Positions 1 to 5,794 of a stretch of 5,888 bases of DNA are shown here, piece by piece (the first letter of the stretch is position 1; each line of letters opens with the position of its first letter). The DNA is taken from positions 1 through 5,888 of the forward strand of contig DAOWCP010000116.1 of the NCBI GenBank assembly GCA_030639495.1. The letters are read 5' to 3'. The position numbers and the translations under genes are program-made. The notes under the pieces were generated by a model. The model had not been told where the DNA came from, did no database searches, and saw only the letters and a list, made by a program, of their open reading frames with translations. The stretch comes from JAGLTN01 sp023135255. GTDB taxonomy: Bacteria > Planctomycetota > Phycisphaerae > Sedimentisphaerales > Anaerobacaceae.

Positions 1-1
1 G

Positions 2-382
2 AGAAACACCATTATAGACCTTAACCAGGCGAGCCAGGCTCTTAAAGATGCTACTTCTGACAGCAGAGAAGAGATACAGGTGTTGGCAGGGCAGATATTG
101 GCTTACTTTGATACTGCTGACGCTCAAAAGTGGATCGCTGATATGGGCTTGAATGAAAAGAACGATATGAATGTTCGCATAGAAGCGTTTAAATCACTGG
201 CGTTATCGGCAAAGATAAATGCTAATCAGCTTGATGATGATACAATTGACGCTATTTACAGCATAATAAGCTCTGAAGATGCTGACCCGCAGCTGCGCGT
301 GGTTGCTGCGTCTGCTTTCGGAGCACTTAACCTGCCGAGCGATAAAGTTAAAAGACTGCTGCTCGACCAGGCAAAAAGCTAA
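2..382 (+). CDS. HEAT-like helical-repeat protein, C-terminal part (5' truncated)
   Basis: The reading frame is open from base 2 and ends at TAA 380-382, giving 126 codons; the true start lies before the window. A GTG at base 80 could be mistaken for a start, but the frame continues upstream without a stop and keeps the same protein character. The visible part is all helical, alternating amphipathic helices with short turns, for example around VRIEAFKSLALSAKIN and DPQLRVVAASAFGALNLP, the latter typical of a HEAT or Armadillo-type repeat (Asp-Pro turn followed by an Ala/Leu-rich helix). No catalytic motif, signal or membrane segment is visible in this part. Such repeats usually serve as protein-binding scaffolds. 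It is followed by a terminator, so it probably ends its own transcription unit and is not part of the downstream operon. Proteins of this look are common in Planctomycetota, from memory. Its specific role cannot be told from the fragment. Confidence 0.8.
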   Translation, partial: RNTIIDLNQASQALKDATSDSREEIQVLAGQILAYFDTADAQKWIADMGLNEKNDMNVRIEAFKSLALSAKINANQLDDDTIDAIYSIISSEDADPQLRVVAASAFGALNLPSDKVKRLLLDQAKS

Positions 383-424
383 GATTTCAGCCTTTACAGG
401 CTTATTGTATATCAAAATAATACC

Positions 425-473
425 AGCGTATAATAGTGTTTTACACGAGCATAATTATACGCTATATTTTTTT
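425..473 (+). terminator. Intrinsic (rho-independent) terminator after the HEAT-like gene
   Basis: An exact 10-base inverted repeat, AGCGTATAAT at 425-434 and ATTATACGCT at 454-463, encloses a second small hairpin (GTGT 436-439, ACAC 443-446, loop TTT). It is followed directly by ATA and seven T residues (467-473). Stem plus T tract is the classic layout. The stem is AT-rich apart from the GC pairs near its base, so strength is uncertain. It lies 42 bases past the HEAT-like stop codon and fits termination of that gene. A weaker 5-bp hairpin (AGCCT 389-393 / AGGCT 398-402) lies between the stop codon and this structure. Confidence 0.6.
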
Positions 474-514
474 ATATATACTGATCTCAATTGAATTTTT
501 CCGTTTATCCGTGA

Positions 515-524
515 GCGTTTACTA
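515..524 (+). repeat. Shared intergenic 10-mer GCGTTTACTA, copy 1
   Basis: GCGTTTACTA occurs here, upstream of the epimerase gene, and again exactly at 4840-4849, upstream of the DUF89 gene. Both copies are in short non-coding gaps, on the same strand, about 38-48 bases before a start codon. It may be a regulator site or part of a promoter; chance is not excluded. Confidence 0.35.
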
Positions 525-546
525 CCCTGAAGGGTATAAATTTAGT
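515..546 (+). promoter_or_regulatory. Candidate promoter/operator region for the epimerase operon
   Basis: Between the terminator and the epimerase start there must be a promoter if the genes form a separate unit. The best candidates are TATAAA at 535-540, which resembles a -10 box but has no good -35 at the usual distance, and TTTACT 518-523 paired with TTTAGT 541-546 at 17-base spacing, each only a partial match to sigma-70 consensus. A perfect 5-bp GC-rich hairpin, TACCC 523-527 / GGGTA 532-536 with loop TGAA, sits across this region and could be an operator or a leader hairpin. Promoter consensus in this likely phylum is poorly known, so the assignment is tentative. Confidence 0.3.
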
Positions 547-559
547 AAGAGTAATTTTC

Positions 560-565
560 GGAGAG
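560..565 (+). promoter_or_regulatory. Ribosome binding site of the epimerase gene
   Basis: GGAGAG lies 6 bases before ATG 572, a good Shine-Dalgarno match at good spacing. It supports this ATG as the true start. Confidence 0.75.
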
Positions 566-571
566 TAAGCA

Positions 572-1855
572 ATGGCTATTGATAGTAAGCAGATTTCTTC
601 CTGTCTGGAGCAGTCTAAGCAATATTTGACCAAAGAGCTTCTACCATTCTGGCTTGATCGGTGCAAAGATAATGAGTTCGGCGGTTTTCTGACGCACTTT
701 GACAAAGACGGTAAGGCTGGTGAAGAAACCGAAAAAAGTCTTATTGCCCAGGCAAGGACGGTATTTACAATGGCTTCAGCGCATCGCGCAGGCTATGGCG
801 GAGGCAGATGCGCCGAATATGCGAAATTAGGCGTTGATTTTCTCATTGATAAAATGTGGGATGACAAATTCGGCGGATTCTACTGGATGGTTGATCGTCA
901 GGGTAATGTCACCGAGGACAAAAAGATTATCTATGGCCATAGCTTTGCGATTTATTCTCTTAGCGAATATACACTGGCAACCGGGGATAGCAGGGGTATC
1001 GAATATGCTGAGAAAATTTTTGACCTGCTGCAGAAATACTGCGCGGATACGATGTATGGCGGCTACTTTGAAATGTTTGAAAGAAACTGGAATCTTTGCG
1101 GGCCGGCCAGTGCCGGTGGTGACAGAAAGACTCTCGACGTTCATATGCACCTGATGGAGGCATTCAGCACGCTGTTGCAGTGCAGCAACGAATCGATACA
1201 CAAAAGAAAATTGCTTGAAGATATTGATATCCTCCTCAAAAGAATGATGCACCCTGAGTTTAAGACCGGTATTCCGCAATTTACGATTGACTGGCAGGTT
1301 GCACCGCAGATAAAGTTTGATATTGTCTGGGGGTGGGATCGTTATACAGAATCAGGTCAGAAAGAAAACGCCGGTGACAATACATGCTATGGCCATAACA
1401 TTGAGTTTGCCTGGCTGTTCATTCATGCTCTTGAAGTTATGGGGATATCAATAGAGAAATATAAACCCATGCTTGAAACCATTATCGAACACACCGTAAA
1501 TAATGGGATCGATAAAGAATTTGGCGGTGTTTTCGTCGAAGGGCCTCATGCAGGTGGGGTTTATGATATGGAAAAAGAATTCTGGCAGCAGGCTGAGGCT
1601 CTTATAGGTCTGCTTGATGCTTGCCTGTATTTTGATGCGGAAAAATATTGGCCTTATTATCAAAACGTGCATAAATTTGTATTTGATAAAGGTATAAATC
1701 ACGAAGTTGGCGAATGGTGGCCTTTGCTTAGCAGGCAAGGCGAGCCTATCTGGACGCACATGAGTCATAACTGGAAAGTTAACTACCATAGTGTTCGTGC
1801 TATGGTTCAATCAATTCAAAGGCTGGAAAAATTACTCCAGAAGTTTGATAGCTAA
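572..1855 (+). CDS. AGE-family sugar 2-epimerase (N-acylglucosamine / cellobiose 2-epimerase-like)
   Basis: The 427-residue product matches the usual length (about 390-430) of the N-acylglucosamine 2-epimerase superfamily, (alpha/alpha)6-barrel enzymes that epimerise C2 of an N-acyl hexosamine, or of the reducing-end sugar in cellobiose or mannobiose. The internal barrel repeats show as four GGF/GGY/GGV turns: EFGGF 35-39, KFGGF 99-103, MYGGY 161-165 and EFGGV 316-320. Family active-site features are visible: an Arg in AR-T-F (61-65), HMHLMEA (191-197), GHNIEFAWL (274-282, with His275 and Glu278), WQQAEALIG (338-346), and a C-terminal WKVNYHS segment with His406. His275 and His406 correspond to the acid/base histidine pair of the family, by alignment from memory. 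The GHNIE and QAEALIG segments look closer to cellobiose 2-epimerases than to renin-binding-protein-type enzymes, but the substrate cannot be fixed. There is no signal peptide, so it should act in the cytoplasm. It is the first gene of the apparent operon; its stop codon overlaps the next gene's ribosome binding site. Confidence 0.88.
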   Translation: MAIDSKQISSCLEQSKQYLTKELLPFWLDRCKDNEFGGFLTHFDKDGKAGEETEKSLIAQARTVFTMASAHRAGYGGGRCAEYAKLGVDFLIDKMWDDKFGGFYWMVDRQGNVTEDKKIIYGHSFAIYSLSEYTLATGDSRGIEYAEKIFDLLQKYCADTMYGGYFEMFERNWNLCGPASAGGDRKTLDVHMHLMEAFSTLLQCSNESIHKRKLLEDIDILLKRMMHPEFKTGIPQFTIDWQVAPQIKFDIVWGWDRYTESGQKENAGDNTCYGHNIEFAWLFIHALEVMGISIEKYKPMLETIIEHTVNNGIDKEFGGVFVEGPHAGGVYDMEKEFWQQAEALIGLLDACLYFDAEKYWPYYQNVHKFVFDKGINHEVGEWWPLLSRQGEPIWTHMSHNWKVNYHSVRAMVQSIQRLEKLLQKFDS

Positions 1856-1860
1856 AGGGG
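1854..1860 (+). promoter_or_regulatory. Ribosome binding site deciding the start of the DHS-like gene
   Basis: AAAGGGG overlaps the epimerase stop codon (TAA 1853-1855) and lies 8 bases before ATG 1869. This supports ATG 1869 over an in-frame GTG at 1791, which would overlap the epimerase gene by 65 bases and has no such site. The overlap suggests translational coupling. Confidence 0.7.
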
Positions 1861-1868
1861 AATTTAAA

Positions 1869-2903
1869 ATGCAGTACAAAGGAAATTTTGGTTTTTTCGA
1901 TATAGCTGGCATAAATACATATCCGCTTGCGGAAAGATCAAACAAAGTAAAACTCGCTGACCTTGTTACCGTTGACAAAGTCGCGGATATTAATATCGAG
2001 CTGCCCAGCGAAACCTGCGATTACATTGAGACAATCGCCCGCGCTATTATTTCTGCGAAACAAAAAGGCAGTCCTGTAATAGTTTTTACAGGTGCTCATC
2101 TTATAAAAAACGGCATGGGGCCTTTGCTGATTGATCTTATCGACAGGGGTCTGATAACACTCTTAGCCGGCAATGGCGCAACTGCGATTCATGATTTCGA
2201 ACTTGCCCAGATAGGCCAAACCAGCGAAAACGTCCCCAACGCACTAAGCAAAGGGCACTTCGGGATGGCTTATGAATTTGCCTATATCAATTTTGCTTTG
2301 TCGCTTGGTAACGAAATGGATTTGGGCTATGGTGAATCTCTCGGCAAAATGATTTGTGATGATGATTTTAGAAATGAAGCACTAAGCAAATATTCAAAAC
2401 AATCGAGCAAGCTTAAATTCCAAAATCCGGAAGTAAGCTTTATTGCTGCATGTCATAGAAAAAAAATTCCGCTTACTATTCATGTTGGCATCGGAACCGA
2501 TGTGATCGATCAGCACGAAAGCTTTGATGGTCAAGCTAAAGGAGGATGCAGCGGCAGAGATTTTCTTATCTACACCGACCAGGTGACAAAACTTACCAAA
2601 GGCGGAGTTGTGTTAAATATAGGCTCAGCTGTTACTGGCCCTGAAGTTTTGCTAAAGGCTGTTTCGATGGCTTCGAATGCGGGCTTTGTGCCGAGAAATT
2701 TTGTTGCCGCTGATTTTGATTTGCGTCCGTACGAGCCGGCGCAGATGGTTGATGAATCCGCCCCCTGTTACTACTTCCGCGATCAGAAAAGCGTTGTAAC
2801 AAGAATTCCGCAGTCGTTTAATAACAGCAAAGGCTATTATGTTCAGGGAAATCAGAAGCAAACTTTCCCGTTACTCTATAAGAAGATTATTGAAAAACTA
2901 TAA
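1869..2903 (+). CDS. Conserved protein of unknown function, distant deoxyhypusine synthase-fold relative
   Basis: The 344-residue protein starts at ATG 1869, supported by the ribosome binding site at 1854-1860. I recognise it as a conserved bacterial family without an assigned reaction. By eye its segments line up in order with deoxyhypusine synthase (DHS): a strand and helix at VIVFTGAHLIKNG (70-82) followed by RGLITLLAGNGA (93-104), where DHS has its Ile-Ser-Ser-Gly and TTAGG nucleotide-binding parts; IPLTIHVGIGTDVID (200-214), where DHS has its TDGS segment; GGVVLNIGSAV (245-255), where DHS has GGG-PKHH; and a C-terminal TFPLL (332-336). DHS uses NAD to oxidise spermidine. The His-His and Trp-Gly-Lys catalytic segments of true DHS are not seen; Lys307 is the nearest lysine. 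So NAD binding is plausible but the reaction must differ. No signal peptide or membrane segment is visible. It lies between a sugar epimerase and a sugar kinase, 13 bases after one and 21 before the other, which suggests action on a sugar-derived substrate. The fold call is from memory and is moderate; a hypothetical protein is the safe name. Confidence 0.7.
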   Translation: MQYKGNFGFFDIAGINTYPLAERSNKVKLADLVTVDKVADINIELPSETCDYIETIARAIISAKQKGSPVIVFTGAHLIKNGMGPLLIDLIDRGLITLLAGNGATAIHDFELAQIGQTSENVPNALSKGHFGMAYEFAYINFALSLGNEMDLGYGESLGKMICDDDFRNEALSKYSKQSSKLKFQNPEVSFIAACHRKKIPLTIHVGIGTDVIDQHESFDGQAKGGCSGRDFLIYTDQVTKLTKGGVVLNIGSAVTGPEVLLKAVSMASNAGFVPRNFVAADFDLRPYEPAQMVDESAPCYYFRDQKSVVTRIPQSFNNSKGYYVQGNQKQTFPLLYKKIIEKL

Positions 2904-2924
2904 GCAGTACAAAGGTTTTTATTT

Positions 2925-4823
2925 ATGAAAAAAGAATGTATCAAAGAAATTATTGCAAAAATAAAAAATGTGAAAGTGGCTGTTTATGGCGATTTTTGCC
3001 TCGATGCATATTGGATGCTGGATCCGAGAGGTTCTGAAGTTTCCGTAGAGACCGGCTTGCAGGCAGGTGCGGTTGCCAGGCATTATTACTCGCTTGGCGG
3101 CGCTTCAAATGTAGTTGCGAATCTGGCAGCTCTTTGTCCTGCTTCAATAAAAGTAATTGGTGTTTTGGGCGATGACATCTTTGGCAGGGAAATAACTCGC
3201 CAGTTTGAAACCCTTGGTGTAGATACCGCAGATATGGTTATTCAGAAAGAAAATTTTAATACTGTAACTTTTGGCAAACAATACCTTAAAGGCAACGAAC
3301 AGCCTCGCATTGATTTCGGTTTTTTCAATAAGAGAAGCCTTGAGACTGATCAGGCTTTGCTCACTGGTATTGAAAAAGCTCTGCAAAGTTGCGACTCAAT
3401 GATAATTAATCAGCAGGTGCCGGGTGTGATGGATAATGATGATTTTGTCGATGGTCTCAATCGCCTGCTTGATAAGTATACCGATAAGGTTGTTTTGCTG
3501 GATTCAAGGCACTACGGGAGTAAGTTTAAAAATCTATGCCGTAAAACAAACGACCTTGAAGCTGCTTTGCTAAATGGAGCTAATGCCGGTTTAGATGATG
3601 TTTTCACCAGAGAAGATATTATGAGATTTGCTCGAAATCTTTACGCCCAGTCAAATAAGCCTGTTTTTGTAACAAGAGGCCTGCGGGGTATGATAACTGT
3701 TGATGATTCCGGAATCGATGAGAACCCCGGTATTCAACTTATGAAAAAACTTGATACCGTAGGAGCAGGTGACACGGTTACAAGTGCCCTTGCACTTTGT
3801 CTTGGCGGCGATGTTAAAAGTGCTGAAGCGGCAAGCTTTGCAAATTTTGCAGCAGCTGTCACAGTTCAGAAACTCTTTCAGACAGGAACCGCCAGCGGCG
3901 ATGAGATAATAGCAGTCGGGCAGGATCCGGATTATGTCTATCAGCCTGAATTAGCCTGCGATATGAGAAAGGCAGTTTATTTTGCTGATAGTGAAGTCGA
4001 GTACTGTTATGAAAATATTACTATCGGTAATATCAAGCACGCGGTATTTGATCACGACGGGACCATAAGCACACTAAGGCAAGGCTGGGAAGAGATCATG
4101 GTGCCGGCTATGTTAAAAGCTATCTTAGGTGATGAATTTGAAACCGCTGACGAAGCCTTATATCATAAAGCCAAAAAACGTGTTGAAGATTATATCGATC
4201 AGTCCACCGGCATACAGACCATTTTGCAAATGGAGGCCCTTGTGGAGATGGTTAGAGAGTTTGGCATAGTACCGACAGATAAAATACTCGACAAATTTGG
4301 GTATAAAGAAATTTACAACGATGCTTTGATGGAACTGGTCAACCAGAGGATAGAAAAATTTCATTCATCTCAGCTTGATATCAGCGACTTTACGATCAAA
4401 GGTTCAGTTGAATTCTTAAAAGAACTCAGCAAAAGGTCAGTTACCCTCTACCTTGCCAGCGGAACCGATAAAGAAGACGTCATCGAAGAGGCTAATGCTC
4501 TTGGTTATGGCGAGTTATTCAATGGTGGTATCTATGGCTCTGTTGGTGACGTCAGTAAATATTCAAAGAAAATGGTTATTGAAAAAATTATGACAGATAA
4601 TAATCTTAGCGGCTCTGACCTGGTAGTCTTTGGTGATGGTCCGGTAGAAATAAGAGAGGTTAGGAAACGTGATGGAATCGCTTTTGGTATCGCAAGTGAC
4701 GAAATCAGACGCCATGGTTTAAATGCTGAAAAGCGAACCAGGCTGATAAAATCCGGCGCTCATTTCATTGCTCCTGATTTTTCTCAGTTCGACAGGATCA
4801 TCAAAATATTATTTAAAGAATAA
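2925..4823 (+). CDS. Bifunctional PfkB-family sugar kinase / HAD-superfamily phosphatase
   Basis: The 632-residue product has two enzymes in one chain. Residues about 15-330 form a PfkB (ribokinase-like) kinase: GDFCLDAYW at 22-30, GGASN at 58-62, a PRID segment at 127-130 as in the kinase half of HldE (RfaE), TRGLRG at 250-255, and the C-terminal signature DTVGAGD at 277-283, with Asp283 as the expected catalytic base. A linker of about 40 residues leads to a HAD phosphatase (about 370-632): motif I DHDGT 376-380 with nucleophile Asp376 and Asp378, motif II near Ser512 in YLASG, a motif III lysine at 548/549, and motif IV GDGPVE 570-575. About 125 residues between motifs I and II form a helical C1-type cap, so it resembles phosphoglycolate-phosphatase-like HADs, not the cap-less GmhB heptose phosphatase. 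The HldE nucleotidyltransferase domain is absent. ATG 2925 follows AAAGG (2911-2915) by 9 bases. The enzyme probably phosphorylates a sugar or sugar phosphate and removes another phosphate; the substrate is unknown. All key residues appear intact in both halves. Confidence 0.85.
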   Translation: MKKECIKEIIAKIKNVKVAVYGDFCLDAYWMLDPRGSEVSVETGLQAGAVARHYYSLGGASNVVANLAALCPASIKVIGVLGDDIFGREITRQFETLGVDTADMVIQKENFNTVTFGKQYLKGNEQPRIDFGFFNKRSLETDQALLTGIEKALQSCDSMIINQQVPGVMDNDDFVDGLNRLLDKYTDKVVLLDSRHYGSKFKNLCRKTNDLEAALLNGANAGLDDVFTREDIMRFARNLYAQSNKPVFVTRGLRGMITVDDSGIDENPGIQLMKKLDTVGAGDTVTSALALCLGGDVKSAEAASFANFAAAVTVQKLFQTGTASGDEIIAVGQDPDYVYQPELACDMRKAVYFADSEVEYCYENITIGNIKHAVFDHDGTISTLRQGWEEIMVPAMLKAILGDEFETADEALYHKAKKRVEDYIDQSTGIQTILQMEALVEMVREFGIVPTDKILDKFGYKEIYNDALMELVNQRIEKFHSSQLDISDFTIKGSVEFLKELSKRSVTLYLASGTDKEDVIEEANALGYGELFNGGIYGSVGDVSKYSKKMVIEKIMTDNNLSGSDLVVFGDGPVEIREVRKRDGIAFGIASDEIRRHGLNAEKRTRLIKSGAHFIAPDFSQFDRIIKILFKE

Positions 4824-4886
4824 AGCTATGCAAAAAGATGCGTTTACTATTATTTAACTTACTTTGAAAGTCAGGCAAACATTGTT
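4824..4886 (+). other. 63-base gap between kinase-phosphatase and DUF89 genes
   Basis: AT-rich spacer, longer than the 13- and 21-base gaps before it. It holds the second copy of GCGTTTACTA (4840-4849), a TATTAT (4848-4853) that resembles a -10 box without a clear -35, and a short palindrome ACTTTGAAAGT (4861-4871). No terminator-like hairpin with a T tract is seen, so read-through into the DUF89 gene is possible. An internal promoter is possible too. Confidence 0.35.
4840..4849 (+). repeat. Shared intergenic 10-mer GCGTTTACTA, copy 2
   Basis: Exact second copy of the 10-mer at 515-524, in the gap before the DUF89 gene and 37 bases ahead of its ATG. Copy 1 lies 47 bases ahead of the epimerase ATG. 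Same orientation relative to the genes. Confidence 0.35.
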
Positions 4887-5741
4887 ATGAAAACTTATTT
4901 TGATTGTATCCCCTGTTTTATCAGACAGGCTCTTGATTCTGCCAGGCTTATTACTGATGACGAAAACATCCATGAAGAAATAATCATTTCTGCTATGAAA
5001 ATGGCAGTTGATATGGATTTGCGTAAAAGTCCGCCGGAAATGGCAAAAAAAATCCATCGGCTGATAAGACAACTCACTGGTATAGACGACCCTTACAAAG
5101 AGATTAAGGCAAGTTTTAATGCTTTTGCAATGCAGATGTATCCTAAAGCTAAAAAATATATAGAAGAGTCTGTTGATAAAATTGAAGCAGCTGTGAAGTT
5201 CGCAATTGCAGGTAACATAATAGATTTCGGAGTAAATGCCGGTTTGAAAAATCATCATGTACGGGACGCCATAGATAAATCGCTCGAAACACCAATAGAG
5301 CCAAAAGCTTTGCAGAGATTTAAAGATGCAGTTGCCCGGGCGGAAAATATTTTATATCTCGGCGACAATGCGGGCGAGATAGTATTTGATAAATTGCTGA
5401 TCGAACAGTTGCCGACTGAGAAAATAACATTTGCTGTTCGCGGCAAACCGATAATAAATGATATCACGATGGAAGATGCGGAATTTGTTTCTATGACAGA
5501 TTTGGTCCCGGTGATCGATAATGGCGATGATGCTCCTGGTACGATTCTCGAAGATTGCAGCCAACAGTTTCAAGAGAAATTTACAGATGCGGACCTGATC
5601 ATAGCTAAAGGCCAGGGTAATTATGAAACCTTGAGCGAGGTAGATAAAAATATATTTTTCATTCTAAAGGCGAAATGTGAAATAATCGCACAGCATCTCG
5701 GCTGTGAAGTTGGCAGCATGATTTTGAAGGAAAACTTTTGA
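4887..5741 (+). CDS. DUF89 / ARMT1-like damage-control metal phosphatase
   Basis: The 284-residue protein belongs to the DUF89 family, metal-dependent phosphatases proposed to hydrolyse unwanted or damaged phosphorylated metabolites such as stray sugar phosphates. It looks like the short prokaryotic subfamily I form (AF1104-like). Visible family marks are the N-terminal DCIPCF (6-11) with the C7-x-x-C10 pair; AGNIIDFG (108-115); GDNAGE at 159-164, whose Asp160 and Asn161 are expected metal ligands; RGKPIINDIT (185-194), where Asp192 is a likely further ligand; NG...PGT (212-219); KGQGNYETL (241-249); and LKAKCEIIA (260-268). Length is normal for the subfamily and all motifs are intact. The start is ATG 4887: the MKTYFDCIPC opening is typical for the family, though the ribosome binding site is weak (only AGG at 4873-4875). 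No signal peptide, so cytoplasmic. It lies 63 bases after the kinase-phosphatase fusion, which fits a role in clearing a side product of that kinase; this is inference. Confidence 0.88.
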   Translation: MKTYFDCIPCFIRQALDSARLITDDENIHEEIIISAMKMAVDMDLRKSPPEMAKKIHRLIRQLTGIDDPYKEIKASFNAFAMQMYPKAKKYIEESVDKIEAAVKFAIAGNIIDFGVNAGLKNHHVRDAIDKSLETPIEPKALQRFKDAVARAENILYLGDNAGEIVFDKLLIEQLPTEKITFAVRGKPIINDITMEDAEFVSMTDLVPVIDNGDDAPGTILEDCSQQFQEKFTDADLIIAKGQGNYETLSEVDKNIFFILKAKCEIIAQHLGCEVGSMILKENF

Positions 5742-5794
5742 CCAGGGAAAGTAGTTAAGTTTTTTATTAAGTTGTAGAATTAGAAAGTAGTAAA
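5742..5794 (+). other. 53-base gap between DUF89 and Mrp-like genes
   Basis: AT-rich spacer with a 9-base direct repeat, GAAAGTAGT at 5747-5755 and 5783-5791, and a TTTTTTA run at 5760-5766 not preceded by a good hairpin. The second repeat copy overlaps the weak purine-rich site (AGAAAG 5782-5787) that may serve as ribosome binding site for the next gene. No convincing promoter or terminator. Confidence 0.3.

Noticed and set aside
80..382. GTG at base 80 as the start of a separate 100-residue protein
   Set aside because: The frame is open upstream to the window edge and has the same helical character, so this is an internal Val codon of a truncated gene.
389..402. Hairpin AGCCT-TTAC-AGGCT as the terminator of the HEAT-like gene
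   Set aside because: Only 5 base pairs and no T tract after it; the structure at 425-473 is a much better terminator.
827..1279. 150-codon open frame on the minus strand
   Set aside because: Lies fully inside the well-supported epimerase gene, and the translation has no recognisable motif.
1448..1810. 120-codon open frame on the minus strand
   Set aside because: Antisense to the C-terminal part of the epimerase, which carries conserved motifs in the sense frame; no family features.
1791..1868. Longer version of the DHS-like protein starting at GTG 1791
   Set aside because: It would overlap the epimerase gene by 65 bases, has no ribosome binding site, and the extra 26 residues do not look like the family. 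ATG 1869 has AAAGGGG at good spacing.
2925..3960. Kinase half as an HldE/RfaE heptose kinase
   Set aside because: It shares PfkB marks and the PRID segment, but the nucleotidyltransferase domain is missing and no other heptose genes are near, so the symbol is not justified.
4854..5258. 134-codon open frame on the minus strand, rich in aromatic residues
   Set aside because: Antisense to the DUF89 gene's conserved N-terminal half; the aromatic content comes from Lys/Glu codons read backwards.
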